Counted from the stretch's first letter, positions 8,665 to 20,166 are shown. The stretch is 64,000 nt of DNA from Pseudomonadota bacterium (GCA_021825945.1 JAKAFN010000008.1:62001-126000); one strand, 5' to 3'. Notes: generated by a model from the letters alone, not told the origin. Numbers and translations are program-made.

Positions 8665-9903
8665 ATGAGCAGTCTGCATCGCAGGGTAGTCGTTACCGGC
8701 CTGGGGATCATTTCTCCCGTCGGCAATGACGTGCCTGCCGCGTGGTCCAATGTTCTTGCCGGCAAGTCCGGTATTCGACGGATCACGCGTTATGACGCGT
8801 CCGCATATCGCTCGCAGATCGCGGGTGAGGTGCGTGATTTCGAGGTGACGGACTATGTGCCGGCGAAGGAAGTCCGCCGGATGGATACGTTCATCCATTA
8901 CGGCGTCGCGGCCTCGGTTCAGGCCTTGCGCGATTCCGGACTCGAAATCACGGATTCCAACCGCGAGCGCATCGGTTGCATGGTCGGCTCGGGCATCGGC
9001 GGTCTGCCGTTGATCGAGAACAACTATGAAGAGGTGATGACCCGGGGACCGCGACGGATTTCGCCCTTCCTCATCCCCGGTGCGATCATCAACATGATCG
9101 CCGGCAACGTGTCGATCATGTTCGGTCTCAAGGGACCGAATTTTGCGATCGTATCGGCGTGTACCACCGGTTTGCATTCCATCGGCATGGCCGGCCGGCT
9201 CATCGGCTCGGGTGATGCCGACGTCATGCTCGCCGGGGGCGCGGAGAGCACCGTCTGTCCATTGGGTGTCGGCGGGTTTGCCGCGATGCAGGCATTGTCT
9301 ACGCGCAACGACGATCCGGAAGGCGCGAGCCGGCCGTTCGACAAGGATCGTGACGGATTCGTCTTGGGCGAGGGGGGAGGCGTCCTGGTGCTCGAAGAGT
9401 ACGAGCACGCGCGTGCCCGGGGCGCCCGGATCTACTGCGAGTTGGTCGGTTTCGGCATGACGGCCGATGCCTATCACATGACGTCGCCGGACGTGGATGG
9501 TCCGCGCCGGAGCATGGTGGCGGCATTGCGCAGTGCGGCGGTCAACGGCGATGCGATCCAGTATCTCAATGCCCATGGTACTTCGACGCCTCCGGGAGAT
9601 GTCAACGAAACCAACGCGATCAAACTCGCGTTCGGCGATACGGCGCGCGGTCTCGTCGTCAATTCGACCAAGTCGATGACGGGCCACTTGCTCGGCGGCG
9701 CCGGCGGGATCGAGTCGGTGTTCACGGCCCTGGCGGTGCACCACCAGATATCTCCTCCTACCATCAATCTCCAGAACCCCGATCCCGAATGCGATCTGGA
9801 TTACTGTGCGAACGAGGCGCGGCCGATGAAGATCGAGTACGCGATGAAAAACTCCTTCGGGTTCGGCGGAACCAACGGAACGCTGATCTTCAAACGCGTT
9901 TGA
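8665..9903 (+). CDS. fabF: 3-oxoacyl-ACP synthase II (FabF)
   Basis: FabF elongates acyl-ACP with malonyl-ACP and sets the cis-vaccenate balance at low temperature. The 412-residue thiolase-fold enzyme has the full Cys-His-His triad: C166 in 'SACTTG', H304 in 'NAHGTSTPPGD' and H341 in 'STKSMTGHLLGGAGG'. It is 16 bases after acpP and ends the fatty-acid cluster. A small membrane-protein gene and then rpoE follow. Confidence 0.97.
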   Translation: MSSLHRRVVVTGLGIISPVGNDVPAAWSNVLAGKSGIRRITRYDASAYRSQIAGEVRDFEVTDYVPAKEVRRMDTFIHYGVAASVQALRDSGLEITDSNRERIGCMVGSGIGGLPLIENNYEEVMTRGPRRISPFLIPGAIINMIAGNVSIMFGLKGPNFAIVSACTTGLHSIGMAGRLIGSGDADVMLAGGAESTVCPLGVGGFAAMQALSTRNDDPEGASRPFDKDRDGFVLGEGGGVLVLEEYEHARARGARIYCELVGFGMTADAYHMTSPDVDGPRRSMVAALRSAAVNGDAIQYLNAHGTSTPPGDVNETNAIKLAFGDTARGLVVNSTKSMTGHLLGGAGGIESVFTALAVHHQISPPTINLQNPDPECDLDYCANEARPMKIEYAMKNSFGFGGTNGTLIFKRV

Positions 9904-9969
9904 CCTGTGGTCGGCTGCAAGGCCATTCGGGTTTTTTCGCTTCCGCCGGGCGGAAGAGACCGGGAGCGC

Positions 9970-10326
9970 ATGATCGGAACGGTTTTGATCCTTCATTCCT
10001 CGCCTGCGCGAGCGCGGTGGTTGTGGTGCGCCGCGGGAGCGACCGGAGCATTGGCGTTGCCGCTCTTGACGATCGGCACGGCGATCTCCGGGCTTGCGGC
10101 GTTGACCTGCGTGGTGGTCGGCGTGGGCTTGGCACACCATGCGCGCAATGGCGGCCCGCGCGGGGCGGTCCTTCTGGCAGGCGCGCGGGCGCGGGTGATC
10201 AGACCGGCGTGGATCGTCCTGCGATGCGATGCCGGGACCGTCGCCGTCTGGCGCGACGCGGTTGGCGGAACTGCGTTCCGGAGATTGGCCGCCCAGCTGC
10301 GGTGGAATCCCGTACGCGGAAACTAA
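9970..10326 (+). CDS. Small hypothetical membrane protein between fabF and rpoE
   Basis: The product is about 118 residues with one hydrophobic hairpin ('GATGALALPLLTIGTAISG' and 'ALTCVVVGVGLAHHA', residues about 21-62) followed by a soluble part containing strand-like segments ('RPAWIVLRCDAGTVAVWRD'). The position and layout resemble YgfX/CptA-like proteins often found here in beta-proteobacteria, but that is inference and I would not assign the name. ATG 9970 has a fair ribosome site (GGGAG); a GTG at 9907 is an alternative. The function is unknown. Confidence 0.55.
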   Translation: MIGTVLILHSSPARARWLWCAAGATGALALPLLTIGTAISGLAALTCVVVGVGLAHHARNGGPRGAVLLAGARARVIRPAWIVLRCDAGTVAVWRDAVGGTAFRRLAAQLRWNPVRGN

Positions 10327-10363
10327 TTTTTCGGATCGTGGTCACAACCCCCAGGCATTTCGA

Positions 10364-10963
10364 ATGAGCGAGCGCGACGCCGACTGGCAATTGGTTCGTC
10401 GCGTTCAGCACGGTGACAAGCGTGCGTTCGAGATATTGGTGGCGAAGTACCAGCGCAAGATTTCAAGGCTGTTGGCGCGCATGATCCGCGATCCATCCGA
10501 CATCGAAGATGTGACTCAGGAAGCCTTCATCAAGGCGTACCGCGCCTTGCCGAGCTTCCGTGGCGATAGCGCCTTCTACACCTGGCTCTACCGGATCGCG
10601 ATCAATACGGCGAAGAATCATTTTGCCGCCCAGGGCCGCAAGGCTCCCACCGTGGCAGCCGGCGATTATGAGGATGCCGACGGCGGTGACGAGCCGTTCG
10701 CGCAACCCGACGTCGATACTCCTGAATCCGTCTATCAGTCACGCCAGATCGGCCTCGCGGTCAATCGGGCGATCGACCAGCTCCCGGAGGAATTGCGCAC
10801 GGCGATCGTGCTGCGCGAACTCGAAGGGTTGAGCTACGACGAAATTGCCGCGGCGATGAACTGCCCGGTGGGGACGGTGCGTTCGCGCATCTTTCGCGCC
10901 CGGGAGGCGATCGCGCAGGAACTGCGCCCGCTGTTGGACACACCGCAGGACAAACGTTGGTAA
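10364..10963 (+). CDS. rpoE: RNA polymerase sigma-E factor (RpoE/AlgU)
   Basis: An extracytoplasmic-function sigma factor of 199 residues that directs envelope stress transcription. Region 2 includes 'AFEILVAKYQRKISRLLARMIRD', 'DIEDVTQEAFIKAYRALPSF' and 'FYTWLYRIAINTAKNH'; region 4 includes 'LPEELRTAIVLRELEGLSYDEIA' and 'CPVGTVRSRIFRARE'. It is followed by its regulators rseA and rseB and the protease mucD, the standard sigma-E module. ATG 10364 matches the E. coli/Pseudomonas start; the open frame upstream to 10229 is not conserved sequence. Confidence 0.96.
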   Translation: MSERDADWQLVRRVQHGDKRAFEILVAKYQRKISRLLARMIRDPSDIEDVTQEAFIKAYRALPSFRGDSAFYTWLYRIAINTAKNHFAAQGRKAPTVAAGDYEDADGGDEPFAQPDVDTPESVYQSRQIGLAVNRAIDQLPEELRTAIVLRELEGLSYDEIAAAMNCPVGTVRSRIFRAREAIAQELRPLLDTPQDKRW

Positions 10964-10989
10964 AAAGGCAGATCGCAGGGAGATATCCG

Positions 10990-11688
10990 ATGAAAGCGCA
11001 ACCAATTTCCCCCGGGGCGGCGGCGATACCCGATGGGGAGTTTCTGTCGGCATGGATCGACGGCGAGGTCGAACCGGAGTCCGGAGAAGACATCGCCCGG
11101 GACCTTGGCGGCAATATGGCATGGCGGCGGAGGATCGAGGATTGGATGTGGGTGGGCGACGCGCTGCGCTCGGAAGAAGTCGTCGCCCTGCATTCCCCGC
11201 AGCTTTGCGCGCGCATCGTGCGCGCCTTGGAGGCGGAGCCTGCGCTGCTGGCGCCGCAGGCGCTCCCCGAGCCGGCTGCGGCGGGAAGGCGGAGGCCGTC
11301 GCGCTGGGGCCATCGCGCGGCGAGTGCCGGGGCGGTCGCCGCGGCGGCAGCCGTACTGGTGTTCGTGGCGGTTCCGATGTTGCGGGACGGCAGCGGCGGT
11401 CTTCCGGGAAGCGGGGTGCAGTCGGCGGCACCAACGGTGGCCTTGGCACCGGCTCCGCTCGCCGCCGCCGCGGTATCGATCCGGAAACCGGAGACTTCGC
11501 AAGCCGTGGCGATGGGCAATGCGGGCACCGGTTCCGCGGTCGGCGCCGCCGCCGTGCAGGCGATGCGGCCGGCGTCGTTCGACGCGGGGTGGGGGCCCTA
11601 CATCGATGCACATAGCGACTATGCCGGGTATGGTGTGATGCCGGCGGCGGACGTGATCCTGCGTCCCGACGGGGCTGCTGCGCGTTGA
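10990..11688 (+). CDS. rseA: Anti-sigma-E factor RseA/MucA
   Basis: A single-span inner-membrane protein that sequesters sigma-E on its cytoplasmic side until it is degraded under envelope stress. The N-terminal domain ('EFLSAWIDGEVEPESGEDIA...WMWVGDALR') is the RseA_N sigma-binding fold; the membrane span is about residues 107-128 ('AGAVAAAAAVLVFVAVPML'), and an Ala/Gly-rich periplasmic tail follows. ATG 10990 has a good ribosome site (AGGGAG); a TTG at 10957 would overlap rpoE. At 232 residues it is near normal. The stop overlaps the rseB start. Confidence 0.88.
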   Translation: MKAQPISPGAAAIPDGEFLSAWIDGEVEPESGEDIARDLGGNMAWRRRIEDWMWVGDALRSEEVVALHSPQLCARIVRALEAEPALLAPQALPEPAAAGRRRPSRWGHRAASAGAVAAAAAVLVFVAVPMLRDGSGGLPGSGVQSAAPTVALAPAPLAAAAVSIRKPETSQAVAMGNAGTGSAVGAAAVQAMRPASFDAGWGPYIDAHSDYAGYGVMPAADVILRPDGAAAR

Positions 11689-12716
11689 TATCAGCCGTGT
11701 TTCGATTCCGTTCCTGGGCGCCGATCGTCCTGATCGCGGTTGTCGCATGGGTTCCGGCCGCGCGCGCCGCCGGATCGGGTGCCGTCGCCACGCCGTCGGA
11801 TCGGTCCGTGCGGTCGGACGCCGGGCTTCTCGAGTCCATCGAAGCGGCCGCGCAGCATGAGGATTTCGTCGGTACCGTCGTGGTGCAGCGCGGCGACGAG
11901 GTCGACGCGTCGCGGGTCGTGCACGTCTTCGACGGCAAGCGCTCCCATGAACGGGTGCTGACGCTGGACGGTCAGCCGCGCGAGTTCATCCGCACCGGGG
12001 ATACGGTGCGCTGTCTCTATCCGCAGCGGCAGCGGGTCGTCATCCGGCATGAGGACTTGCGGGATTTTCCGGCATTTGCCCATCCCGGCGCGAAGATCAT
12101 CCTGCGCCACTACATCCTTCATCGCGTCGGTGCCGACCGGGTCGCGGGGGTCGCCTGCAACGTGGTGGAGCTGGTGCCGCGGGATCGGCTGCGCTACGGT
12201 TACCGCCTGTGCGTCGATCCGACGACCGGCCTGCTGTTCAAGGCGCAGACCCTGAATGGGAGCGGCGCCGTCCTGGAGCAGATCGCATTTACCGACGTGC
12301 ATGTCGGCGGACCGATCGATCCGGCGCTGCTCAACCCGTCCTGGCCGACGACCGGATGGGCGGTCGAACAGGCACCTACGCGGGCGACGGCATTGCGCCA
12401 GGAAGGGTGGCACGTTACGGCCCCGAGCGGCTTTCACCGCCTCGCCGAGGTCGTGCGGCGCTTGGTCGGTGCCGGGTCGGCCGATTCGTCGCGATCCGCG
12501 TTGCAGGCGGTATATTCTGACGGCCTGGCGACGATTTCGGTGTTCATCGAGCCCGGTGCCCCGGTATCGGGTACGCTGCCGGCGGAGCAGCGCGGTCCGG
12601 TCGCAGCGGTATCGCGCCAAGTCGACGATGCCCGGGTCACGGTGGTGGGCGATGTCCCTCCTACCACTGCGGAGTCGGTCGCGGAATCCGTGGTACACCA
12701 AGCCGTTCCCCACTGA
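11685..12716 (+). CDS. rseB: Sigma-E regulatory protein RseB/MucB
   Basis: A periplasmic protein that binds RseA and shields it from cleavage, and senses lipopolysaccharide and lipoprotein intermediates. It has a signal peptide ('RSWAPIVLIAVVAWVPAARA') and the MucB/RseB N-domain ('FVGTVVVQRGDEVDASRVVH', 'RERVLTLDGQPREFIR'-like segment, 'CNVVELVPRDRLRYGYRLCVD'). The start is probably TTG 11685, overlapping the rseA stop, or GTG 11697; both retain the signal peptide. At 343 residues it has the usual length. Confidence 0.9.
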   Translation: MISAVFRFRSWAPIVLIAVVAWVPAARAAGSGAVATPSDRSVRSDAGLLESIEAAAQHEDFVGTVVVQRGDEVDASRVVHVFDGKRSHERVLTLDGQPREFIRTGDTVRCLYPQRQRVVIRHEDLRDFPAFAHPGAKIILRHYILHRVGADRVAGVACNVVELVPRDRLRYGYRLCVDPTTGLLFKAQTLNGSGAVLEQIAFTDVHVGGPIDPALLNPSWPTTGWAVEQAPTRATALRQEGWHVTAPSGFHRLAEVVRRLVGAGSADSSRSALQAVYSDGLATISVFIEPGAPVSGTLPAEQRGPVAAVSRQVDDARVTVVGDVPPTTAESVAESVVHQAVPH

Positions 12717-12744
12717 TCGTTTCTTTCCGGAAAAAAGCGGAGTT

Positions 12745-14214
12745 ATGAAAAGCTTCCTCGTCCGTGGTCTGCTGGCGTTTCTCCTGGTCGGCGCGATGCC
12801 CTTGTCGCATGCGCAGGAGCCCCCGGTATCGGGTCCGCCCGACTTTGCCGACCTCGTCGCCAAGACCGCTCCTGCCGTGGTCAACATCCGGACCGCTTCG
12901 CGGGTTGCAGTGCCGTCCGGGCCTCAGTCGCCGTTTTCCGCGCCCAACATGGATCCGAACGATCCGTTCTACAACTTTTTCCACCGGTTTCTGCCGCAGC
13001 AGCCCGGTGATCCCGGGTCCGGTTCGGGGGCTACGCCGGCACCGCGCACCGAGCGCGAGATGCCGCGGGGGGTCGGGTCGGGATTCTTGATCTCGCCCGA
13101 CGGGTACCTGATCACCAATGCACATGTGGTCGAGGGGGCCGATGAGATCACGGTGACGTTCCCCGATAAACGGGAATTCAAGGGGCGGCTCATCGGATCC
13201 GACCCGCGCTCCGACGTGGCCCTGGTCAAGATCGACGGTGGCAAGGATCTGCCGACGCTCAAACTGGGCGATCCATCCCAATTGCGGGTCGGGGAATGGG
13301 TGATTGCAATCGGATCGCCGTTCGATTTGCAGAATACCGTCACGCACGGCATCGTCAGCGCGATGAATCGCGAGACCGGGGAGTTGTTGCCGTTCATCCA
13401 GACGGATGCGCCGGTAAATCCGGGAAATTCCGGCGGGCCGCTCATCAACATGCGCGGGGAGGTGGTCGGGATCAACTCCCAGATCTTCACCACGTCCGGT
13501 TCCTATGCCGGGATCTCCTTCGCCATCCCGATCGATGAGGCGCAACGGATCGCCAACATCCTGCGTACCAAGGGTAAGGTGGTGCGCGGCCGGATCGGCG
13601 TGCTGATCGGCGAGGTCGATCCCGATGTCGCCGCCGCCATCGGTCTGCCCCGGGCCGAGGGAGCGTCGGTCGCGCAGGTCGAACCGGATGGTCCGGCCCA
13701 GCGGGCCGGCGTCCAGGCGGGTGACGTGATCATCCGCTTCGCCGGAAAATCGGTCGAGGACTCGGCGAGTCTGCGCCGCATGGTGGCGGATACCGCGCCG
13801 GGTACCCACACGACCCTGACCGTATGGCGCAGCGGTGCCGCGAAGACGCTGACGGTCGTCGTCGGCGTGATGCCGCAGGAGTCGGGGCAATCCGGGGGGG
13901 CGCCTCCGGCGGGTCCCGCGCCGGCGCCGAAAAAGCCGGATGCGCTCGGACTGGTGGTTTCGGATCTGTCTCCCGATCAGCGCCAGAGTCTGCAGATCGC
14001 CGGCGGAGTCATCGTCGAATCGGCGTCCGGAGCGGCGGGCTCGGCGGGGATCCAGACCGGCGACGTCCTGATCAATATCGCGAATATGCCGATCCGCGAC
14101 GTCCAGCAGTTCCGCAGCCTGGTTTCGAGGCTCCATTTCACCAAGCCGGTTCCCGTGCTGGTGCATCGCGGCGGACAGTCGAACTGGATTGTTCTGAGTC
14201 CATCCGGGAATTAA
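12745..14214 (+). CDS. mucD: Periplasmic serine protease MucD/DegQ (HtrA family, Do-like)
   Basis: A periplasmic chaperone-protease that removes misfolded envelope proteins and restrains sigma-E. The product is 489 residues, with a signal peptide ending at 'LSHAQ', a trypsin-like domain with catalytic H127 ('TNAHVV'), D157 ('SDVALVK') and S229 ('GNSGGP'), then two PDZ domains (about 270-360 and 390-485). An extended open frame reaches 12256 but overlaps rseB; ATG 12745, which has the signal peptide immediately after it, is clearly the start. It is placed as the fourth gene of the rpoE module. Confidence 0.95.
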   Translation: MKSFLVRGLLAFLLVGAMPLSHAQEPPVSGPPDFADLVAKTAPAVVNIRTASRVAVPSGPQSPFSAPNMDPNDPFYNFFHRFLPQQPGDPGSGSGATPAPRTEREMPRGVGSGFLISPDGYLITNAHVVEGADEITVTFPDKREFKGRLIGSDPRSDVALVKIDGGKDLPTLKLGDPSQLRVGEWVIAIGSPFDLQNTVTHGIVSAMNRETGELLPFIQTDAPVNPGNSGGPLINMRGEVVGINSQIFTTSGSYAGISFAIPIDEAQRIANILRTKGKVVRGRIGVLIGEVDPDVAAAIGLPRAEGASVAQVEPDGPAQRAGVQAGDVIIRFAGKSVEDSASLRRMVADTAPGTHTTLTVWRSGAAKTLTVVVGVMPQESGQSGGAPPAGPAPAPKKPDALGLVVSDLSPDQRQSLQIAGGVIVESASGAAGSAGIQTGDVLINIANMPIRDVQQFRSLVSRLHFTKPVPVLVHRGGQSNWIVLSPSGN

Positions 14215-14304
14215 CGGATAGAATCGTCGGGCCGCGCGCTTTCCGCGCGGTCGCGAACTCCTTGAACCGGCCGGCCCTCGAGGGCCGGCCGCGTCCTTTC
14301 CGAA
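14215..14304 (+). promoter_or_regulatory. lepA leader with two perfect GC hairpins
   Basis: The 90 bases between mucD and lepA hold a TAGAAT -10-like box (14219-14224), a hairpin CCGCGCG-ctttc-CGCGCGG (about 14232-14250) and a perfect 24-base palindrome at 14268-14291 (CGGCCGGCCCT, centre CG, then its complement). The latter ends 13 bases before the lepA ATG, so it must cover or flank the ribosome site. No T-run follows either hairpin, so they look like 5' leader structures or DNA palindromes rather than terminators. Confidence 0.5.
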
Positions 14305-16097
<1,793 letters not shown>

Positions 16098-16098
<1 letters not shown>

Positions 16099-17072
16099 TG
16101 GGCGTGATCACGGCAGTCATTCTCGCCGGACTCGGTCTGTACGCGGCGGCGATGGCGGTGGGCCGCCTGCCGACGGACTTTGCGCTGTTCCTGTTGCTTT
16201 GCACGGCCGTGAGCGGGGTCTATTACGTTGCCGAATTGGCGGTGTTCGAGGCTCGGCGGAGGGAGCGCGCGAAGCGGGAACTGGCGGAATTCGATCGCCG
16301 CAACGGCGAGGCCGGTGCGGTCGTCCCGGACGCGGTGGCGCGCGAACGGCGGGCGCTGGAAGAGCACCTGTCGGCGCGACCGTGGTGGGTAGAGTACACG
16401 GCCGGCTTCTTTCCGGTCATCGTCGCCGTGTTCCTGTTGCGCTCGTTTTTGTTCGAGCCCTTCCGTATTCCGTCGGGGTCGATGATCCCGACCCTGCGGA
16501 TCGGCGATCTGATTTTGGTGAACAAGTATCAATACGGCATCCGCATGCCGGTATGGGACCGGACGATCATTCCGGTCGGGCATCCGCAGCGCGGCGACGT
16601 GATCGTCTTTCGGTTTCCGCTCGATCCGAGCCAGGATTTCATCAAACGGGTGGTCGGCCTACCCGGTGACGTGGTCGACTACCGCGATCACGTCCTCCGG
16701 ATCAACGGCAAGGTCGTTCCCGAGGCGCCGATGGCCCCGTTTTTTGACGCATCGCGGCTGCAGACCTACCGGCAGTATGAGGAGACCCTGGGGACGGTTC
16801 GCCACCGCGTCATCTGGGGCGGCGGCGATGGCATCGCGGCGTATCCTGTACCACGGCACAACGACCCCGGCGCTTGCGTCTACAGTACCGATACCGACGG
16901 CGGGGTCCGCTGCACGGTTCCCCCCGATCACTATTTCGTGATGGGGGACAATCGGGATAATAGCGAGGACAGCCGGTTCTGGGGGTTCGTCCCGGATCGC
17001 AATCTGGTCGGGCATGCGGTTTTCATATGGATGAATTTCGGCGATGTCAAACGGATCGGTAGATTCCATTGA
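16098..17072 (+). CDS. lepB: Signal peptidase I (LepB)
   Basis: An inner-membrane protease that removes signal peptides from exported proteins. The 324-residue protein has two N-terminal membrane spans (about 3-20 and 22-44, with another hydrophobic segment at about 100-118), the nucleophile serine S128 in 'PSGSMIPTL' and the general-base lysine K183 in 'FIKRVVGLPGD'. 'GDNRDNSEDSRFWG' is the signature near the C-terminus. ATG 16098 overlaps the lepA stop; the long upstream open frame is a shadow of lepA. Confidence 0.95.
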
Positions 17073-17472
17073 TCATGGGCGCGTCCGCGCGGCGGTGGAG
17101 CGGGGCAGCGTTGCCGCGTCGCAGCGGGGGTTGAGCCTGGTCGGGCTGATTTTCATCGGCTTGATCGTCGTCATCCTGACCGTGATCGGGGCAAAGACCG
17201 TTCCTGCCGTCGTCGAGTATCTCGCGATCGAAAAGGACGTGCAGCGCGCAGCCGACTCCGGGCAGACCGTCGAAAGCATCCGGGCGGCGTTCGATCGCTA
17301 CGCGACCATCGACGACGTCACCTCGATTCACGGCCGTGATCTCGACGTCACGAAGGACGGCGACCAAGTGATCGTTTCCTACGCGTACACCTACACCATC
17401 CCATTGTTGAGCAACGTGCGGCTGGTCATCGACTTCTCGGGGTCGAGCCGCGATCACGGGACGCACGGGTAA
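17044..17472 (+). CDS. DUF4845 single-span membrane protein
   Basis: A 142-residue protein with one hydrophobic segment ('[20 protein letters not shown]', about residues 34-53) and a small soluble domain ending '[11 protein letters not shown]'. DUF4845 genes are regularly found between lepB and rnc in beta- and gamma-proteobacteria. Its role is unknown, although pilin-like topology (short basic N-terminus, long hydrophobic helix) is visible. The chosen ATG overlaps lepB by 29 bases; a GTG at about 17095 would remove the overlap. Confidence 0.85.
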   Translation: MSNGSVDSIDHGRVRAAVERGSVAASQRGLSLVGLIFIGLIVVILTVIGAKTVPAVVEYLAIEKDVQRAADSGQTVESIRAAFDRYATIDDVTSIHGRDLDVTKDGDQVIVSYAYTYTIPLLSNVRLVIDFSGSSRDHGTHG

Positions 17473-17494
17473 AGGACCGAATCCGGAACGCGTC

Positions 17495-18364
17495 ATGGAT
17501 CTCTCCGTATTGGAAGATCGCCTGCAATACCGGTTCCAGAACGGAGCCTTGCTGCAGCAGGCGGTCACGCATCGCTCCCACGGTCTGGTGCACAACGAAC
17601 GGCTCGAATTTCTCGGCGACTCGGTGCTGAACTGCGTCATCGCGCAGATTCTGTTCCAGAAGTACGCGCGACTCGACGAAGGGGACCTTTCGCGGCTGCG
17701 CGCCAACCTGGTCAAGCAACAATCGCTGTCGGAGATTGCCGAGCGGCTTGGCCTGGGCGACTTTCTGCGCTTGGGCGAGGGGGAGATGAAAAGCGGCGGC
17801 TTTCGTCGCCCATCGATCCTTGCCGATACGGCGGAGGCGATTTTCGGCGCGGTGTTCGTCGACGGGGGGTTCGAGGGTTCCCGGGCGGTGATCAGCCGCC
17901 TGTTCGACCCGGTTCTGCGGACGGTCGATCCAAAGACGCTGGGCAAGGACAGCAAGACCTTGTTGCAGGAATATCTGCAGGGGAAGCGTCTGCCATTGCC
18001 CCTGTATGCGGTGGTGGCGACGCGCGGCGCCGCGCACAATCAGGAGTTCGAAGTCGAGTGCGCGATTCCCAAACTTGATATCAGCGTGCGCGGCAGCGGC
18101 CGCAGCCGTCGTGGCGCCGAGCAGGCCGCGGCGAAGCAGGCGTTGGATGCCGCGCTGGCGGCGGCGCAAGCGTTGCGGCGCGGCAAGCGCCGATCGGCCG
18201 ATGCGTCGGCGGGACCGGCGCGCGGCGGGGCGGATGCGAGCGCGTCGACGGCGGAGGGTTCCACGGGTTCGCCCTCGGGTCCGACCGAACCGCCGGGCGA
18301 CGCCGCTGCGGGTGTCGGCGATTCTCCACCGGTGACCTTGGGCCGTCGAGGAACACCGGAATGA
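17495..18364 (+). CDS. rnc: Ribonuclease III
   Basis: The double-strand-specific endonuclease that releases rRNA precursors and processes mRNAs. The catalytic domain carries '[13 protein letters not shown]' with the metal-binding acidic residues, and '[15 protein letters not shown]'. A dsRNA-binding domain follows ('[20 protein letters not shown]...[17 protein letters not shown]'). At 289 residues it is about 60 longer than E. coli RNase III because of a low-complexity Ala/Ser/Pro tail (about 235-289). It overlaps era by four bases, as in the conserved rnc-era-recO operon. Confidence 0.95.
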   Translation: MDLSVLEDRLQYRFQNGALLQQAVTHRSHGLVHNERLEFLGDSVLNCVIAQILFQKYARLDEGDLSRLRANLVKQQSLSEIAERLGLGDFLRLGEGEMKSGGFRRPSILADTAEAIFGAVFVDGGFEGSRAVISRLFDPVLRTVDPKTLGKDSKTLLQEYLQGKRLPLPLYAVVATRGAAHNQEFEVECAIPKLDISVRGSGRSRRGAEQAAAKQALDAALAAAQALRRGKRRSADASAGPARGGADASASTAEGSTGSPSGPTEPPGDAAAGVGDSPPVTLGRRGTPE

Positions 18365-19383
18365 CCATTCCAAGGAAGGTCGCGATGAAATCCGCAGCGA
18401 ATGGCGAGGCACCGACGTTTCGGACCGGCATGATCGCCATCGTCGGCCGGCCCAACGTCGGCAAGTCGACGCTGCTCAACGCCATCGTCGGGTCCCATGT
18501 CTCGATCACCTCGCGCAAGCCGCAGACGACGCGCAATCGCGTGCTCGGCGTCTTGACGCGCCCCGATGCCCAGTATGTGTTCGTCGACACCCCCGGCCTG
18601 CAACATCGGCACCGCAACCTGATGACGCGGCGCATGAACTCCGGCGTGGCATCGGCTTTGCATGGCGTCGACGCCGTGGTCATGGTCGTCGATGCCCATG
18701 GTTGGCAGGAGGGTGACGATGCGGTACTGCGGCTCCTGCCGAAACCGCGCCCGGCGCCCATCGCGGCCGACGAACCGGTTTCGACGCCGGATGCCGTCGC
18801 CGATGTGCGCGCTGACGGTTCCTCCGCGCCGGCGAGCCGCGTGATCCTGGCGCTCAGCAAGACCGATGCCTTGCGCGACAAAGGCCAACTGCTGCCGCGC
18901 ATCGCCGACGCCGCGGCCCGATATCCGTTCGCCGCCATCATTCCGGTGAGTGCGGCGCGCGGCTGGCAGATCGACGATCTGCTCGCGGGTCTGCGCGGGC
19001 TGCTGCCCGAGGGCATGCCGCTATTCGAAGCGGATCAGATCACCGATCGTAGCGTGCGCTTCCTGGCCGCCGAACTGGTGCGCGAGCAAGTGTTCCGGCT
19101 GATGGGAGACGAACTGCCGTATGGCATGGCGGTCACGATCGAGCGGTGGGCGGAATCGCCGGGGCGGGCGGTGATCGATGCCTTGATCCTGGTCGAGCGT
19201 GAGTCGCAGCGGGCGATGGTCATCGGCGCCGGGGGCCGCAAGTTGCGCGAGATCGGCGTCAAGGCGCGTGCGGGAATCGAGCGCCTGCTGGAAAAGCCGG
19301 TCTTCCTGCAAACGCACGTTCGCGTCCAACCCGGCTGGAACCGGGACGCGCGGGCCCTGGATCAGCTGGGAATCGAGTCGTGA
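18361..19383 (+). CDS. era: GTPase Era
   Basis: An essential GTPase binding the 3' end of 16S rRNA during 30S maturation. It has G1 'GRPNVGKST', switch I '[10 protein letters not shown]', G3 'DTPGL', and a C-terminal KH domain ('[28 protein letters not shown]'). Two things are unusual. A roughly 35-residue Pro/Ala-rich insertion (about residues 125-160) sits between 'LRLLPK' and 'SRVILALSK'. The G4 motif is SKTD in place of the usual NKxD. At 340 residues it is longer than the typical ~300. The ATGA overlap with rnc and GTGA overlap with recO indicate one operon. Confidence 0.94.
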   Translation: MTIPRKVAMKSAANGEAPTFRTGMIAIVGRPNVGKSTLLNAIVGSHVSITSRKPQTTRNRVLGVLTRPDAQYVFVDTPGLQHRHRNLMTRRMNSGVASALHGVDAVVMVVDAHGWQEGDDAVLRLLPKPRPAPIAADEPVSTPDAVADVRADGSSAPASRVILALSKTDALRDKGQLLPRIADAAARYPFAAIIPVSAARGWQIDDLLAGLRGLLPEGMPLFEADQITDRSVRFLAAELVREQVFRLMGDELPYGMAVTIERWAESPGRAVIDALILVERESQRAMVIGAGGRKLREIGVKARAGIERLLEKPVFLQTHVRVQPGWNRDARALDQLGIES

Positions 19384-20162
19384 GCGGCGTGGCCGGTACT
19401 GCGGCGGCACCGTCGCGGCGCCGTACGCGGGGTTCCGATCACCGAACGGACCAGCAGCCCGCATTCGTGCTGCATTCCTACCCGTGGCGTGAAACCAGTC
19501 TCATCCTCGACGTGCTCACGCGAGATCATGGTCGCACCGCACTGGTTGCGCGCGGGGCCAAGCGTCCGACTTCGCAATTCCGCGGCTTGCTGACGCCGTT
19601 CTCGCCCTTGGCGGTATCGTGGACCGGACGGGCGGAGATCAAGACCCTGGTCCGCGTGGAATGGATCGGCGGTCTCGCACCGCTGCGCGGGGACGGGCTG
19701 CTCAATGCCTTCTACTGCAACGAATTGCTGGTGCGTCTGGTCGCGCGGGGCGATCCCCACGAACGCCTGTTCTTTTCCTATGCTCAGACGCTGGCGGAAC
19801 TCTCATACGATGCGCCGCGGCGCGAGCGGGCCCTGCGCGGGTTCGAGATCGATCTGCTGCGCGAGATCGGCGTGGCGCCGTCGTTCGACCATGCATCGGA
19901 CGGCATGGCGATCGATCCCGGATCCTGGTATCGGGTCGATCCGGAGCACGGCACCATCGTCGCGGAGCCGGAGGTCGGGTCTTTCGCGGCGCGCCATGGC
20001 GTCGCCGGTCACAGCGTGCGCGCGCTGGCCGAACGCGATCTGGCGGCGATCGCCGAATCGCATGACGCGCGTTCCCTGTTGCAGCGGTTGATCCGCTACC
20101 ATTTGCGCGGAAAGCCCCTGAACACGCACCGGATCCTTTCCGATTTGCACCGGATGGAATGA
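19380..20162 (+). CDS. recO: DNA repair protein RecO
   Basis: RecO helps load RecA on SSB-coated single-stranded DNA in the RecFOR pathway. The N-terminal OB fold reads 'AFVLHSYPWRETSLILDVLT' and 'GHGR'-like 'DHGRTALVARGAKRP'; the helical C-terminal part contains 'FYCNELLVRLVARGDPHERLF'. At 260 residues it is of normal length. The start is GTG 19380, overlapping the era stop; the first ~25 residues are an unconserved basic extension. The zinc-finger cysteines of some RecO proteins are absent, as is usual in proteobacteria. Confidence 0.92.
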   Translation: MSGVAGTAAAPSRRRTRGSDHRTDQQPAFVLHSYPWRETSLILDVLTRDHGRTALVARGAKRPTSQFRGLLTPFSPLAVSWTGRAEIKTLVRVEWIGGLAPLRGDGLLNAFYCNELLVRLVARGDPHERLFFSYAQTLAELSYDAPRRERALRGFEIDLLREIGVAPSFDHASDGMAIDPGSWYRVDPEHGTIVAEPEVGSFAARHGVAGHSVRALAERDLAAIAESHDARSLLQRLIRYHLRGKPLNTHRILSDLHRME

Positions 20163-20166
20163 ACCG

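Noticed and set aside
10321..10363. Sigma-E-type autoregulatory promoter upstream of rpoE
   Set aside because: GGAAACT is present at about 10,318, but there is no convincing -10 element at the required distance.
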